NCBI GenBank assembly: GCA_022393335.1
Contig: JAJEKB010001365.1
Coordinates: 34,368-98,367 of the forward strand
Source of the DNA: Macrotrachela quadricornifera
Taxonomy: Eukaryota; Rotifera; Eurotatoria; Philodinida; Philodinidae
Length of the DNA: 64,000 nucleotides
Reading direction: 5' to 3'
Shown here piece by piece: positions 12,530-24,245 of this stretch (position 1 is its first letter; each line of letters opens with the position of its first letter). The notes beneath the pieces are model-generated. The model was not told the origin of the DNA and ran no database searches. It was given only the letters and a program-made list of their open reading frames with translations. Position numbers and translations under genes: made by a program.

Positions 12530-13450
12530 GTACTTTTTTTCTTATAAAAAACATGAAAAAATTTTCTTTTTTTTACCAAAAGATAGAGCGTCTTTCGCTC
12601 TATTTTTCCATGCTATTTAATCACTATTCAACTGATGTTATGATAATCAAATTCCCATAAAAACTGTTTTTGAGGAAACTTTGCTGGTGACACAGTAGAT
12701 CATTATCGATAGGACGAAACAAAATGAAACACTTTTATACCTCGTTTTACCATCTGTTACAACGTCATATTAACAAACCCGGTATACCAGAAAATGCAGC
12801 GCAAAAAGCTCTACAATTTATGAAGGACTAGATATTTTATAAATGCACCTTTTTGTTTTAAAAATGGCCGAAACTCTAAATGGTCAGATTTGAACGTTGC
12901 GAAAATGAGATGATTTTTTTTGTAAAAGGCAATATCATTCTTTCTGATCTAACCTTCTTATACTTGTTCTGTGTAACTTGTAGAACTTTTCACGCTGCAT
13001 TATGTGGTGTATTCTGTTTTTTTAAAGAAATATATCCAATAATAAAAAGATGAGATAGGAAGGTATGAGTTCATTTTTTACCGAAAAAACATCTCATTTT
13101 CGCAACCTTCAAATCTGATCGCTCAGAGTTTTGCTCATTTTCAAAGTAAAAAAATTCATTTATGAAATAATTTTTCTTTTATAAATTGTAGAGCTTTTCA
13201 TGTTCCATCTTTTAATCTATTTGGTTTTTTCAATGCAACTTAATCAGTAATAACGAAGTGAAATGCAAGTGTCCTACCCATGATGATGTACTGCTACCAG
13301 CAAGGTTTCATCGAAAACAGTTCTTATGGGAATTATATCATCATAACAATAGTTATGATGCAATCAAATAGTATGATAAGATAGAGCGAAAGATGCTCTA
13401 TCTCTTGGTAAAAAAAGAAATTTTTTATCAAACATGTATTGAACTCAAAT
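12530..13450. repeat. Long foldback repeat (about 0.9 kb)
   Basis: The arms are reverse complements centred near 12992. 'taccaaaagatagagc' (12574) pairs with 'gctctatctcttggta' (13395), and 'gttgcgaaaatgagatg' (about 12896) pairs with 'catctcattttcgcaac' (about 13090). The arms also contain units of the form 'ttgtagarcttttcacgctg' (12977, 13187; reverse at about 12791), shared with the repeat at 15.6-16.15 kb. Short internal hairpins ('gatagagcg tctttcgctc') are present too. No coding content was seen. This is probably a non-autonomous foldback element. Confidence 0.8.
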
Positions 13451-15230
13451 CTCAAACATGAGACAGATATGTTTTATTCTGTTTGTAATGTCTTTGTCAA
13501 TGATGATACGAGTCGCTCAACTTTGAAAGACGTAGCAAAAGTTTTTGGAGTAAAAAGATGAATTTTGCAATTTTTGAGAGATGTACCATTATTTTTGATG
13601 GAAAAACTAAGAAAATTTGCCGGTTTTATCGAGCAAAAAATAGAATTTTTCGAAAAATTAGGTGAGTGTTACCCCTCCTTTCTTCGATTGCGTCATCCCT
13701 GATCTCTGTGCATAACATTTACATTTCAACTTCAAGCATCAAAATCAAGAATATAACAATGGGTTTGTGTATATAATTTCAATATTTTATCTGAATTTAT
13801 ATCGAAATCTTTATAAATGTATGCAGCAACAAGTTCGTTTAGCTTAATTTATTCTATTATAGATCGATAATAGCTTTTAATTATTGATTATTATCTTGAT
13901 TATTAATGAACGAGCAAGAAAAACGCATGCATAAGTTAAAATATCAGAAGGAATTCTTTTCTTCTTTTCTTAATTCGTCATAAAAAGAACTTGCAAAGAG
14001 TGCTTATATGATTCAGACAGAAGAAAAAGATACAATTACTATCTAATTAAAAAAGAAATAAACAATTTTGAATAGTAAAACTTCAATGGGCAAACCTTTC
14101 AATTCATTATGCAATTGACCCATTTGTCAGACCCTGGCTGCATCACTGACATATTATTAGTATTACATATTTTCACATAAAAAAACATATTTATTAACTG
14201 ATTCATATATCGAAAATTTTGACATATTATAAAATAATTATTTGAACATCATTTTAGTTCAATATAAAATAGTATCTTTATTTATTCATCTCTAATAGTT
14301 AATTATTTGTGCATAGAATTCTTAGCATATTTCATACTTTAACTTAATATGGATATCTTTATAATAAAAAAAAGAGTCAATTAAATAATTTATAGTTTTA
14401 TTCGTAAAATATATTTATCATGTTCTTAATATGTATGAGAAAATAACCATTTGTATTTATTTTTTAATATAATATCTCAGAAAATAACTATTGTTCTCGC
14501 TATTCTATAATATTTAACATTAGTAACATATGTAAAAAAATATATGATACAAATAATACATTTTCTTTTTTTATTTGTTGCACTGTGAAATTTCAATATG
14601 TGGAAACCTTATCAATAGAATTTTTCCATCTAACTATAGTCGAAGACTTCAATAAAATGAATGAGCACGAAAATTTTTGTCAATGTATTATCTGATAACA
14701 TAATTAGAAAACAGAAAGATAATCTAATTCTCAACATAATATTATTCATTTATTAAAGTGTTATACAAATATATTTATCTATTTCTTTCTATAAATAGAT
14801 GTAGAAAAAAAAGTGACCGATATCATAATATATTTCAGTTTACTATGTAATATAGTTATCAATGTATCAATGAACTTTTTTGGTGCAAAAATTTATGAAA
14901 TATATGAGAAAATGAAAAGCTGTTTGAATAAAAGTACATGTATATTAAATAGCGATTATTGCATGATGAAGTAAAATAATTTAAAAAATACTGAAGCATT
15001 AGAACCATACAGCTTGTATCTTTTTTATCGTAGTAAATACGAAACGTGACGAATCAACATATGTTATTTATACTTGTGTTGATTATGTATGTACGTCTTA
15101 TTTTCTATAAGCATACGTTTAGATTTCTAGTTTTGCCTTTTTTAGTATTTCATTTCAAGTAGTATTAGGTATAAAATAAGTTAACTTTTTTTAACGTGTT
15201 ATATTGAATTATTATGTTTTTTATTTTTAG
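13451..15230. other. AT-rich region upstream of the NHL gene
   Basis: No exon could be identified, although the first exon or exons of the NHL gene (with start codon and any signal peptide) should lie here or further upstream. The sequence is extremely AT-rich with many homopolymer runs. A pyrimidine tract and AG at 15220-15230 form the acceptor of the next feature. Confidence 0.4.
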
Positions 15231-17838
15231 CTCGACTAACTGAATTGCCTCGCGGATCTGAATGTAATCAAAAACTTATTGGTGGAAGTCGTGCTGGTTG
15301 TTCAACAAATACTGATTGTACATGTTTAACTATAGTTCGACAAGGAGAAAATATTACTGATGGTATGTGTGCATCAATTATGATGTCCTGCGCGACACTA
15401 ATTCCATGTGAAAATGATCGTATTTCATGTAGACGACCAGGAACCATTTGTATTCAAGATCATCGATGCAGCAATCAACCTATGTGTTACCCAATCGCTT
15501 TAGCTGATCTGTCGATCTTTCCAGCAGTATCTCCAATAGGTCTGTTATTATTTTACTAATATCTGCACTGTAAGAACGATCGTGTTATCTGCACTTTCTA
15601 ATATAATGAGTGGCAGATAATAAATGGTCCACTTTTACATTTCATATTTTCATCTCTAAATAAGTATTATCAAAAATCAAAATATATTACAAGATGCAGT
15701 GTGAAAAGCTCAACAATCTAGAAAGCAAAGTATATGTTAATCGTATACTTTTTCTTAAGAAAAAACCAAATTCGATGCAACCAATTTTTGACAGTGCAAA
15801 CATATCATTTGCTGCGCAAAAAGGAAAGTTCTCTTTTTTCTAAAATAAACGATGTTTGAATTGTAGAGCTTTGCACGTTGCATCTTGTAGTATATTTGGG
15901 TTTTTTTACGAAAACTTATTAGGTCAAAAACACATGAAAAATATTTTTGTCTGTGTAGAAAAAACAATTTTTTCCTAGCGTCGAAAATTGATCGCACGAA
16001 GTTTTGCTTCTTTTGGAAAAAAGAAAGTGCATTATTAAAATAAGCTTTAAGTTGTAGATTGTAAAACTTTTCACGCTGCGTCTTGTGATATATTTTGTTT
16101 TTTTTATGATAATTATTTAGAATTGAAAATACGAAATGCAAAAGTGAGGCATTTATTATGCATCACTCGTTATATTGGGTTTCATAATGACTTCGTATGA
16201 GAATGAAAGTGTATTTTGTTAGATTTTAATATAGTTTTCCAGTTTTTGAGACTCATTGTCAGTATAGGGCAAGTAATTTATCTACTGTTACTATTGTGTT
16301 TTTAATAATGAAAATAAATATTAGACAATAAAATTTATTGAATATAAAAAATAATCTAATCACTTGTTATGTTAAGAATGAGTTTATAAGACTGAAAAAC
16401 TACATTAATTATTTCTTGCTTTTTTCATTACATAATTATTCTTTTCTAACAATTCAAACAAGACAGTTTTAAATTTATCCATAATAATACTCGAATTTTC
16501 TTCTTTTTATTTCAATATCATTACGTTGAGAATGATGAGCAGATTCAAATTTTATTTTTATGTTGATTATAATAAATAAGTTCATATGAGAAGAAAAATT
16601 CTTTAAAATAGGTGATATTTAACAATATTATATTTCATATGCATTCTTAAAGGACGTTAGACCGATCACATTAAACATAATAGTTCACTGAAAATTGGTC
16701 CGCAGTTATGATGGGATGGATACATTTAAGACTGGATTTTGAAGCATCAGCTGATTAAAATAATTGAATTTATCTTTTCTTTATTTTTTTTTCAATAATA
16801 CCAAATGGAGAAAGAATAGAATGATGGTAATATTTTCTTTTTGCACTCGAACTTTTTCTTAATAGTTCAAACAACGTGAAAAATTCATTTTGATAATGAT
16901 ATTTTCTCTGTATTTTAGTACCATTACGTGCGAACTTAATAGATATTCCTCCAAATGTTAAATGGTACAAGGATGGTCAGACAGTGTTAGGACAAAATCA
17001 GTCCTTCGATGATCCTCATGGATTATATGTCGATGATGATCAAACAATTTATCTTGCTGATAGTGGAAATCATCGTATTGTCTCAATGAAATATGGTCAG
17101 ACAAATGAACAAGTAGCGGCTGGTGGACAAGGACAAGGAAATGGTGTTCATCAATTGTATAAGCCAATGGATGTGATTGTGAATAAAAAGAGAGATAGTC
17201 TTATTATTTGTGATTACAAAAATAGAAGAGTAGTACGTTGGCCTCGTCAAAATGGAACAAGCGGAGAAACAATTATCTCGAACATCACTTGTTCAGGTTT
17301 GACAATGGATGAAAATGGATTTCTCTATGTCATTGATCTTGATAATAATTCAATAAGACGATATAGAATAGGTGAATCACAAGGAACACTAGTAGCTGGT
17401 GGAAATGGAAGAGGAAATCGTCTCAATCAGCTCAGTTGGCCTTACTACATATTTGTCGATCGAGAACATTCAGTATTTGTGTCTGATTTGGACAATCATC
17501 GTGTGATGAAATGGATAGAAGGTGAAAAAGAAGGAATTGTTGTTGCGGGTGGTCAAGGAGCAGGAAACAATCTTACACAATTAAATCAACCTAATGGAGT
17601 CCTAGTTGATCAATTAGGTACTATTTATGTAGCTGATGAATTGAATCATCGGATTGTACGTTGGCCTAAAGGAGCACAACAAGGAAATGTTATTATTGGT
17701 GGAAATGGCAAAGGAACACAAGCAAATCAACTTGATAGACCAGAAGGATTGTCATTCGATTGGCAAGGCAATCTGTATGTTGTCGATTATGGAAACAAAC
17801 GAGTACAACGATTTTCTATCGAAATTCCGTCAAACTGA
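15231..17838 (+). CDS. Cys-rich domain plus NHL-repeat beta-propeller protein (5' incomplete)
   Basis: Two exons were inferred, 15231-15539 and 16919-17838, joined in phase across a GT-AG intron to read PAVSPIVPLRANLID. The first has no start codon, so the true N-terminus is in an unseen upstream exon. Exon 1 encodes a region with eleven cysteines (for example GCSTNTDCTC and ICIQDHRCSNQPMC), typical of a disulfide-bonded extracellular module. Exon 2 encodes repeated NHL units of the form GxGNxxxQLxxPxGxxVDxxxxxYVADxxNHRIxRW, about five or six copies, predicted to fold as a beta-propeller. Function is unknown; extracellular binding is inferred from the Cys-rich part. The 1.38-kb intron carries a foldback repeat. 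A second NHL gene lies at 53.5-54.3 kb. Confidence 0.8.
15625..16150. repeat. Foldback repeat inside the NHL-gene intron (about 520 bp)
   Basis: Left arm from 15630 ('cacttttacatttc') and right arm ending at 16146 ('gaaatgcaaaagtg') are reverse complements centred at 15888; a second pair is 'aagatgcagtgtgaaaag' (15691) with 'cttttcacgctgcgtctt' (16067). The unit 'cttttcacgctgc' and its neighbours recur at about 15870 and in the 12.5-13.45 kb foldback, so the two are one family. Confidence 0.8.
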
Positions 17839-19221
17839 TTGAACTAACTAACAAATATACTTTTTTTATTGCAGCTATTGATTTGATTGCAATTTTATCT
17901 AAAGGAAAGAAAAAACATCAATTAATTAGTATATATATACATGCGTGCTACTAGAGAGAATCTGATTGTTGGAGACATAAAGATCGACATTGGCAAGATG
18001 ATATGTAGATGTACATATAGATATTGCTGCTATCTTCTTCCAACATGTGAATCCTTCTGGATCGAATTAATGCAAAATACAAACTATGTTTTGGTCTTGA
18101 AAAAATAAAAGTAACCGATATAATGGGAAAAAGAAGAAGAACTCATCTATATATGAGATACAAAATATATAAAGTTGGGTGGAAGACTTTTTTTATTTAA
18201 AAAAAATGTGCTCGCGCATATTCAACTTTGTTACTATAAAGACAACGGAGCGGGCTAATTCACACAAAGAATAATCAATTCAATTTATTCATACATATCA
18301 TAAATAACATCCCAATTTAACTCAGTCCATGAATTGAGTTGAGTTGCGTGTCTTTTTTTGATTGAGCTGCTTAGCTCTGAAAACAACCGAATGATATCAA
18401 CAGGTTTCGATTACAGTTGCCATATATCAAGATAAAATGTATCGAACATTTCATATGATTTACCTTTCGAGAAAAGTTTATTATTCAGAATGAACCCATA
18501 ATTATCATGATTTTTATTTGTTTTCGTGTTTTTTTCCTCAGATTATATTTGCCACTCGTGATATAAAAAAGCACTTCAATATCATTGCAGATCAAATCAA
18601 TAATCAAAACAGGATGACGTGTAACAAGAATCGAAACCATATAAACATACATATTAACTCGTCGACTATCATCAAAGAAGAAAAAAAACAGATGAAACGA
18701 GATTATTAACACTGAATGTTTTTAATTATAATACAAGTGCACATAAATGCCTTCTAAATGATCAGTATTTTTTTCTTTATTCGTTACATTCTCTTTGTAT
18801 AAATCATCTTTTTTTGTCATTGATCTATTTTCCTATCCCCAATATACCTATTCATTGCCGCTATTGATGCACATTGTGTCCACTTAACTTATTAAAAGTC
18901 ATTTATCTAGTCTTAATTTTAATCATTCTTAAATTAACTATTTCACATATAATCCTATTAATCAAAGCAAGTATTCCTCATTTATTCATATGTAAGAGAT
19001 TTTTGTATCATAAGTCATATTTTAAATAATGAAAAGTAACACACATTAATTTATTTTGTTAGTATACTATTGAACAAAAAAAAATGAAATAGAGAGCGGA
19101 TACATTTCAAAGTCCTAATAAAGCCGAATACATTAGTAAAACAATCGAAAAACATTTGCAGAAAAAAAATTAATTCATTTATAATTGTTCTCTACGGTAG
19201 ACGATGGAACAAATAAACAAC
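17839..19221. other. Intergenic AT-rich stretch
   Basis: This separates the plus-strand NHL gene from the minus-strand dsRNA-binding gene (converging 3' ends). No feature was recognised; overlapping small open frames at 18485-18712 on both strands look like chance. Confidence 0.4.
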
Positions 19222-20524
19222 CTAAGCTTCGTCAGTAGGTAATAAAAATGACGATGAAACACCTGGAATAGATGTTAATTCGGCTGTCATTTGTTGTTCT
19301 TCTACAGTATTAATATTATTATTATCGTTATTATTATCATTATTATTATTATTATCAATGGTAACTTCAGGTGGTAATGTTATTTTATTCATTGATTTAA
19401 GAGCACGAATAAATTCATCTTCAATAAAAAATAAAGAGATTTTATTTTTAATTGAATATTATTTCATTACCTTTGGCTTGACGAAAAGAAACATTACATA
19501 TAGTTTCAATGGCTTGTTGACATGCATCATTTTGAGCAACATTTTTAGCTGCACTAACACCCCAAAATTCTTGATCCATAGCTGTAACACGTACAAGAAC
19601 AAGATTTTCTTCATTATCAACTAATTCAATACGATTTTTAGTTGATGTTGAAGAATTTAAACGTTGATTATTAATAAAAAGTTCATTAAATAATTGTAAA
19701 GGTGTTTTAATTGCAATTGATTTTGTTGTTAAATGTTTTCTAATAGAATCAATTAATGATGTTGGATCATTTTGTAATGAAGGAGGAAGTGTTGGAACAA
19801 ATCGATTTTGTTGATGTATATCAGCATCTTCAGTAAGAATTGCATCATCCGGTGGTCGATATGTTGGATATAATTTCATTAAAGCTTGCTACAAAAAAAA
19901 AATCATCAAGAAATTTATTTTACTAATAACTACAAATACGATTCTTTTAGAAAAAAAAGAAATAATTCTTAAAATAGGAAGTAGAGGCTTGTAATTCGGT
20001 TGAATTCAGATATAATCTTTTAAATTTCTCTACAAATGATAAACGAGTTGAATCGAATTTAAAATATCGTTTATTGTTTTTGATAGACTTAATTACTGAA
20101 AAAATTCCTTATTATCTATATTAAATATTTAAAATTTAACCTGTGCAGCCATATTTTTTGCTAATTGTTTTGATCGACCAATTCCAATAGCAGTAATTGA
20201 TTCTGGAACATTTTGATCAATTGTTACTGAACAACGAAAACGTGTTTGTTTTGGAGCAATTTCTTCAAGTTGAAATTGATATTTGTCAGCCGCTATTTCA
20301 GGACGAAGTTCATGAAGAACAGCAGCTGGATGACGGTTTCCATCATAAAAAACCATATCAATTAATTTTGAACGTTTATTTACAACAGATGAATCATTAT
20401 TATTACTTCCACGTTTCATATTTTTCTTTGGTGAATGTAAATCAGTTTTTTCTGATTGTGTGACAATATTTGATGATGATGTATCCATTGAAACAGTGTC
20501 ACTTGGTAAAGGTTTTTGATTCAT
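19222..20524 (-). CDS. Double-stranded RNA-binding protein with two dsRBDs
   Basis: Three exons were inferred: 20141-20524, 19471-19888 and 19222-19418, phase-consistent and giving about 332 aa. The first domain, residues of about 60-136, reads HPAAVLHELRP, then FRCSVTID, then GRSKQLAKNMAAQQALMKL, the alpha-beta-beta-beta-alpha signature with the basic KxxAKxxAA helix that contacts dsRNA. The second, residues of about 189-262, begins TPLQLFNELF and ends AAKNVAQNDACQQAIETI; its last helix lacks the basic residues of the first, so it may serve protein contact. The N-terminus is Ser/Asn/Lys-rich. The last exon holds an Asn tract from an (AAT)n run. The family resembles dsRNA-binding partners such as ILF3, STRBP or DGCR8, but I cannot assign an orthologue. 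There is no catalytic domain. Confidence 0.8.
19318..19360. repeat. ATT microsatellite in coding exon
   Basis: A run of about 14 imperfect 'att' triplets, interrupted by 'atc', encodes a poly-Asn/Asp tract on the minus strand near the C-terminus of the dsRNA-binding protein. It is likely to be length-variable. Confidence 0.8.
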
Positions 20525-20660
20525 TATCTAGAAAAGAATATATCATTTCATACTGTAATAAAAAAAAACAAGTAGAATAAATAAATATTTCTCTATCTGA
20601 ACTCTTTTGATAAAAAAACAAAAAGAGATTAACAAAAAGCAATAGATACAACCATTTCAT

Positions 20661-21877
20661 TCATTCATAAGCACCGGGTTCAATATATCCTTTGACGGTA
20701 ATAAAAAAATTTTTACTTTGAATAATTGTATTACGAAAAAAATTATTTTTTCGAAATTTTGATAATGTTTTTTGTAAACCAGATGAATCACTTGGATCAT
20801 GATATGATGATATATCAAGTTTTATACGATAAAGTTTATTAGAACAATGTGACATTAAACGAATCCAATTTGTTGATGATAAATAATCATCTAAATCATC
20901 ATCAGCCATTGATCCACTAATTATTAAATAACGAACAGTTTTTGGTATTAATCGTTCTAAATTTGAAAAACTCATATCATCATCATAAATATGTATATGA
21001 AGAAACGATAAATTTGATGGAAATTTTTGATGAGAAATAATAATTTCATCCATCCAATAATCACATTGATGAATTCCACCACTAATAACAGAAAGAGAAC
21101 GAAGATTAGGAACCTTAAATATTGAAAAATTCTTTTTTTTAATAATCTATTATTTTATTTAATAATAATATCTTACAAATGACCAAAGACGAAAAAGTTT
21201 AACTAATTTAATTGTTCCATTAAGTATTAATTTTTCGATATGATTTTTTATTTTATCATAAGATAAAGATTTAACAATAAATTCTTTTCCCATTGTATTA
21301 AGTATCATTCGAGTTACATTAGGAAAATAAATTAATATTATTTTAGTTATAAATCTTGCACATTTTGATTGAATTGATATTTGATAAAGATTATTTAATG
21401 ATAATTTACTTAATTTTTCTAATTGTTCATCATTAATATAAGATAAAGAAAGTGATCGAAGACGAATAAATGAACTAATATCAATTATTTGATTATTATT
21501 TATATATGAATAATCTATATGAAGTGATAAAATTTGATTTGAATTTAATGGTAATGGAATATGAATATCTGAACATAATATATTTAAATGAATTGGAAGA
21601 CGATAATCACTTAAAATTGATTCAATAGAAGAATTTAATTGAGAAAATGAATTAATTAAAGAATGACCATCAAAATATGCAAATAATTCAAACCAAATTT
21701 CCCCAGAAAAATCTTCTATGTGACTTATTTTTTTCAAAAAATCTAAATAATAAAATTTATTCAATTAATTGAAAATAATAAATATATATATAATTAACCT
21801 TTTTTATATTTTTTTAATTTATATTTATTATTATCAATTTGTAATTCTTTAGTTAATGATCGTTTTCGTAATTCCAT
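20661..21877 (-). CDS. F-box/LRR-like protein
   Basis: Three exons were inferred: 21799-21877, 21177-21742 and 20661-21113, in phase and giving about 365 aa. The first exon is a basic leader. Residues of about 35-70 (EIWFELFAYFDGHSLINSF) match the F-box pattern P/E-x-E-(I/L)-x-x-x-(I/L)-(F/L)-x-Y-(L/F). The rest is rich in irregular Leu/Ile/Asn repeats (LRSLSLSYI, LEKLSKLSLNNLYQISI, PNLRSLSVISGG), as in LRR substrate receptors. Such proteins usually link SKP1-cullin ligases to substrates; no substrate can be guessed. Related genes are at 37.8 and 49.2 kb. The start was chosen as the first ATG giving an in-phase splice. Confidence 0.75.
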
Positions 21878-22967
21878 CTAATAAATACAAAATATATAAA
21901 TATTCATATTAATTTACTAAAGAATGACTAGAAGTTCTATTTGAACTTTTTTTTTTTCTTTATTTTTTTAACGTTATGTAATCTCACACTTTATACATAA
22001 CTGAAATTAATATTAATTCAAAAATTGTTCAAAAGAAAATATTATTTATAATTAACTTTTATTTTTTTTTCTTCAAAAATGATATTAAATAAAAATATCT
22101 AATGAAAAATAAATAAAAACTATTTTGACGACAGATGGAACTTTTGCTTGTTCTTTTATTTGTTAAAACTATCACAATGTTAAAACCAATCAGATAAATT
22201 TATATACCCTCCTTTTCTTTACTAAAATTACTAAAAAAAATCTATTTCATTAAAAATGTCGCAAGTTTCCAATCATGATAAATTCATTTACTTTTAAATA
22301 AACTTTTGAAAAATCCTTTTTTCTACTATAATCACAATTAAATCTGAATTGATAGCCTACGGAGAATGGATATTACAGACTTTTTTATAACATTAATTTG
22401 AGTTTAAGCTAAAAATAAGTTCGAATTCATCTTTGGATGTTCTGACTAATGGCGAATGATTTTATGAAAAAGTTTTTGTTCGTGTAGATACTGATGAACA
22501 ATACGTTCTCAATAACATTTCTTTTATTTCTTGAAGACCTATTTCATTGTTATGGCGAATACATTGACTAATAATTTTATTTTTCTATTTCAGTAAGTAT
22601 GCGTAGTCAACCACTTCCATCTCGATGTTTAAGTAAATTTATTTATGTCAATTTATTAATAATGTAATAGATAGCATTTTGTGGAATATTTGTTCCGTGA
22701 TGAATAACACGAGCAGATCGTATGCCTTTGTTCTAATAATGTAATATTAAGATATGATGATTTTTTAAATCACTAGTTTGTGTCATGATTAAGTATATAT
22801 GTATTGAAAAGAAAAGACAATATAATTCTGTATATTGAATATACAGTATAGCTCTCGATAATTCATTCCTAGAAATATTAGCTTTGTAATTAATTTCAAT
22901 GACAGAAAACTCGTTACAAAAAAAATAAATTTTGTGCAAGTTTTTCTGAAAACAACTGTATTTTATA
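21878..22967. other. Intergenic AT-rich stretch
   Basis: No feature recognised. Confidence 0.4.
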
Positions 22968-23742
22968 TTACCACCAAAAACAAGGATAAGTTCGTTTTGG
23001 TGCCATATTATTAATAACTAATGCAACTATTAACATAGTAACAGCACCACTAAGAGCAGGCACTACAATAAATAAAAAATGTGCTCCAGGTAAGAGTGGT
23101 CGAGTAGTAACAGCAAGTAGAGCAGTTGCACCACCTGGTGGATGAGTTGTTTCAGTTAATTGCATTGCTACAATAGCGATAGCAACAGCTAAAGCACATG
23201 CTACTGAATGTTCAAATCGATCAATTGCTACTCGTACAACACAACCACATATGGCACTTATAATATGCCCACCAATTAAATTTCGAGGTTGAGCTAATGG
23301 AGAACGAGGTGCACCAAATATTAATACAGCAGAAGCACCAAATGAACCAATTAAAAATGATAATTGACGTCTATATGAAATAATATTTTGTTTAGTTTTA
23401 TTTCTTCTTGTTCGTATTAATGATAATTGATACTTACGGTTCGAGTAATTTAAAATGAAGAAATGCAACAGCTCCAATACCAAGTACTGCTCCAATAAAA
23501 CTCCATATATATTCTTGCCATGATAAACGTTTTGGTCGTTCTTCATGTAATCCACGAAATTTCCTTGCATATATTCGAATCCACTTCCAACATTTATTAA
23601 TAATCGTCGGTGATTTATCATTTTGTTCTTCAACATTTTCGATTTTAGCGAGAGTTTCAGGAGGTACCTCAATAAGATCTGCTGATTTTCTACGATTGAT
23701 ATTACTGTCGGAAATAGAATATATAAAATCATTCGTTGCCAT
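22968..23742 (-). CDS. HPP-family integral membrane protein
   Basis: Two exons were inferred, 23438-23742 and 22968-23370, joined as LLEPRQLSFLIG to give about 235 aa; the start is ATG at 23742 (MATNDF). The domain is the HPP family, named for its His-Pro-Pro motif, which is present as THPPGG. Other hallmarks are GSFGASAVLIFGAP, SPLAQPRNLIGGH and PALSGAV. Four or five hydrophobic helices are visible (about residues 80-97, 105-122, 135-150, 160-175 and 195-215), so it is membrane-embedded. Members are known mainly from bacteria, fungi and plants, and some have been linked to nitrite transport. The N-terminal 75 residues are soluble and not conserved. Its presence in an animal-type genome makes it a horizontal-transfer candidate. 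Confidence 0.88.
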
Positions 23743-24039
23743 TAGTTTTTTGAAGTTATTGGGTATAGTAAAGAATAATACGCTTCTTCTCTTTTTCCTT
23801 AGCTTGTGTCGTTCACTCAATGATGAGGTCCAATGCACACACACACACCTATTCATTTAATAGTAAAAGGCAAAAGAAAAATATAAAATCGAATAATGCA
23901 CTCATATATATGTGTGTCACGATTGACGTATATCTATCCGTTTTATTCTTATAAACGAAAACAAATAAAAGCTTTTGTATATCAATGAAAAAGAGTTTGT
24001 TAAAATGGATAAGATACAACCCATGTAAAAGTGAGACGC
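23743..24039. other. 5' region of the HPP gene
   Basis: A short (CA)n run at about 23836-23847 and AT-rich sequence. No feature otherwise. Confidence 0.3.
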
Positions 24040-24245
24040 ACATGGGACGCATCTAGATGCGCTTACCAACGCGTCTAGACGCGGTTCAGTCCAAAAACAC
24101 TGATAAAACGCATTCAGGCGCGTTTTAGAGATGCGTTTAGATGCATCTCACCTAGCAAGCGCGTTTTAGAGATGCGTTTAGATGCGCCTCATCTAGCAGA
24201 TGCGTTTCAAGCAACAATCGCGTTTAGACGCACTTCACATATGAA
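24040..24245. repeat. GC-rich direct repeats built on GCGTTTAGATGC
   Basis: A dense cluster of units such as 'gatgcgtttagatgc' and 'acgcgtctagacgcg'; the latter is itself palindromic. A stretch of about 45 bases beginning 'gcgcgttttagagatgcg' occurs twice in a row (about 24117 and 24160), differing at a few bases. The cluster stands out as GC-rich in AT-rich flanks. Confidence 0.8.

Noticed and set aside
15755..16141. 128-codon minus-strand open frame
   Set aside because: Falls entirely within the intronic foldback repeat; residues are Lys/Phe/Asn-rich and lack motifs.
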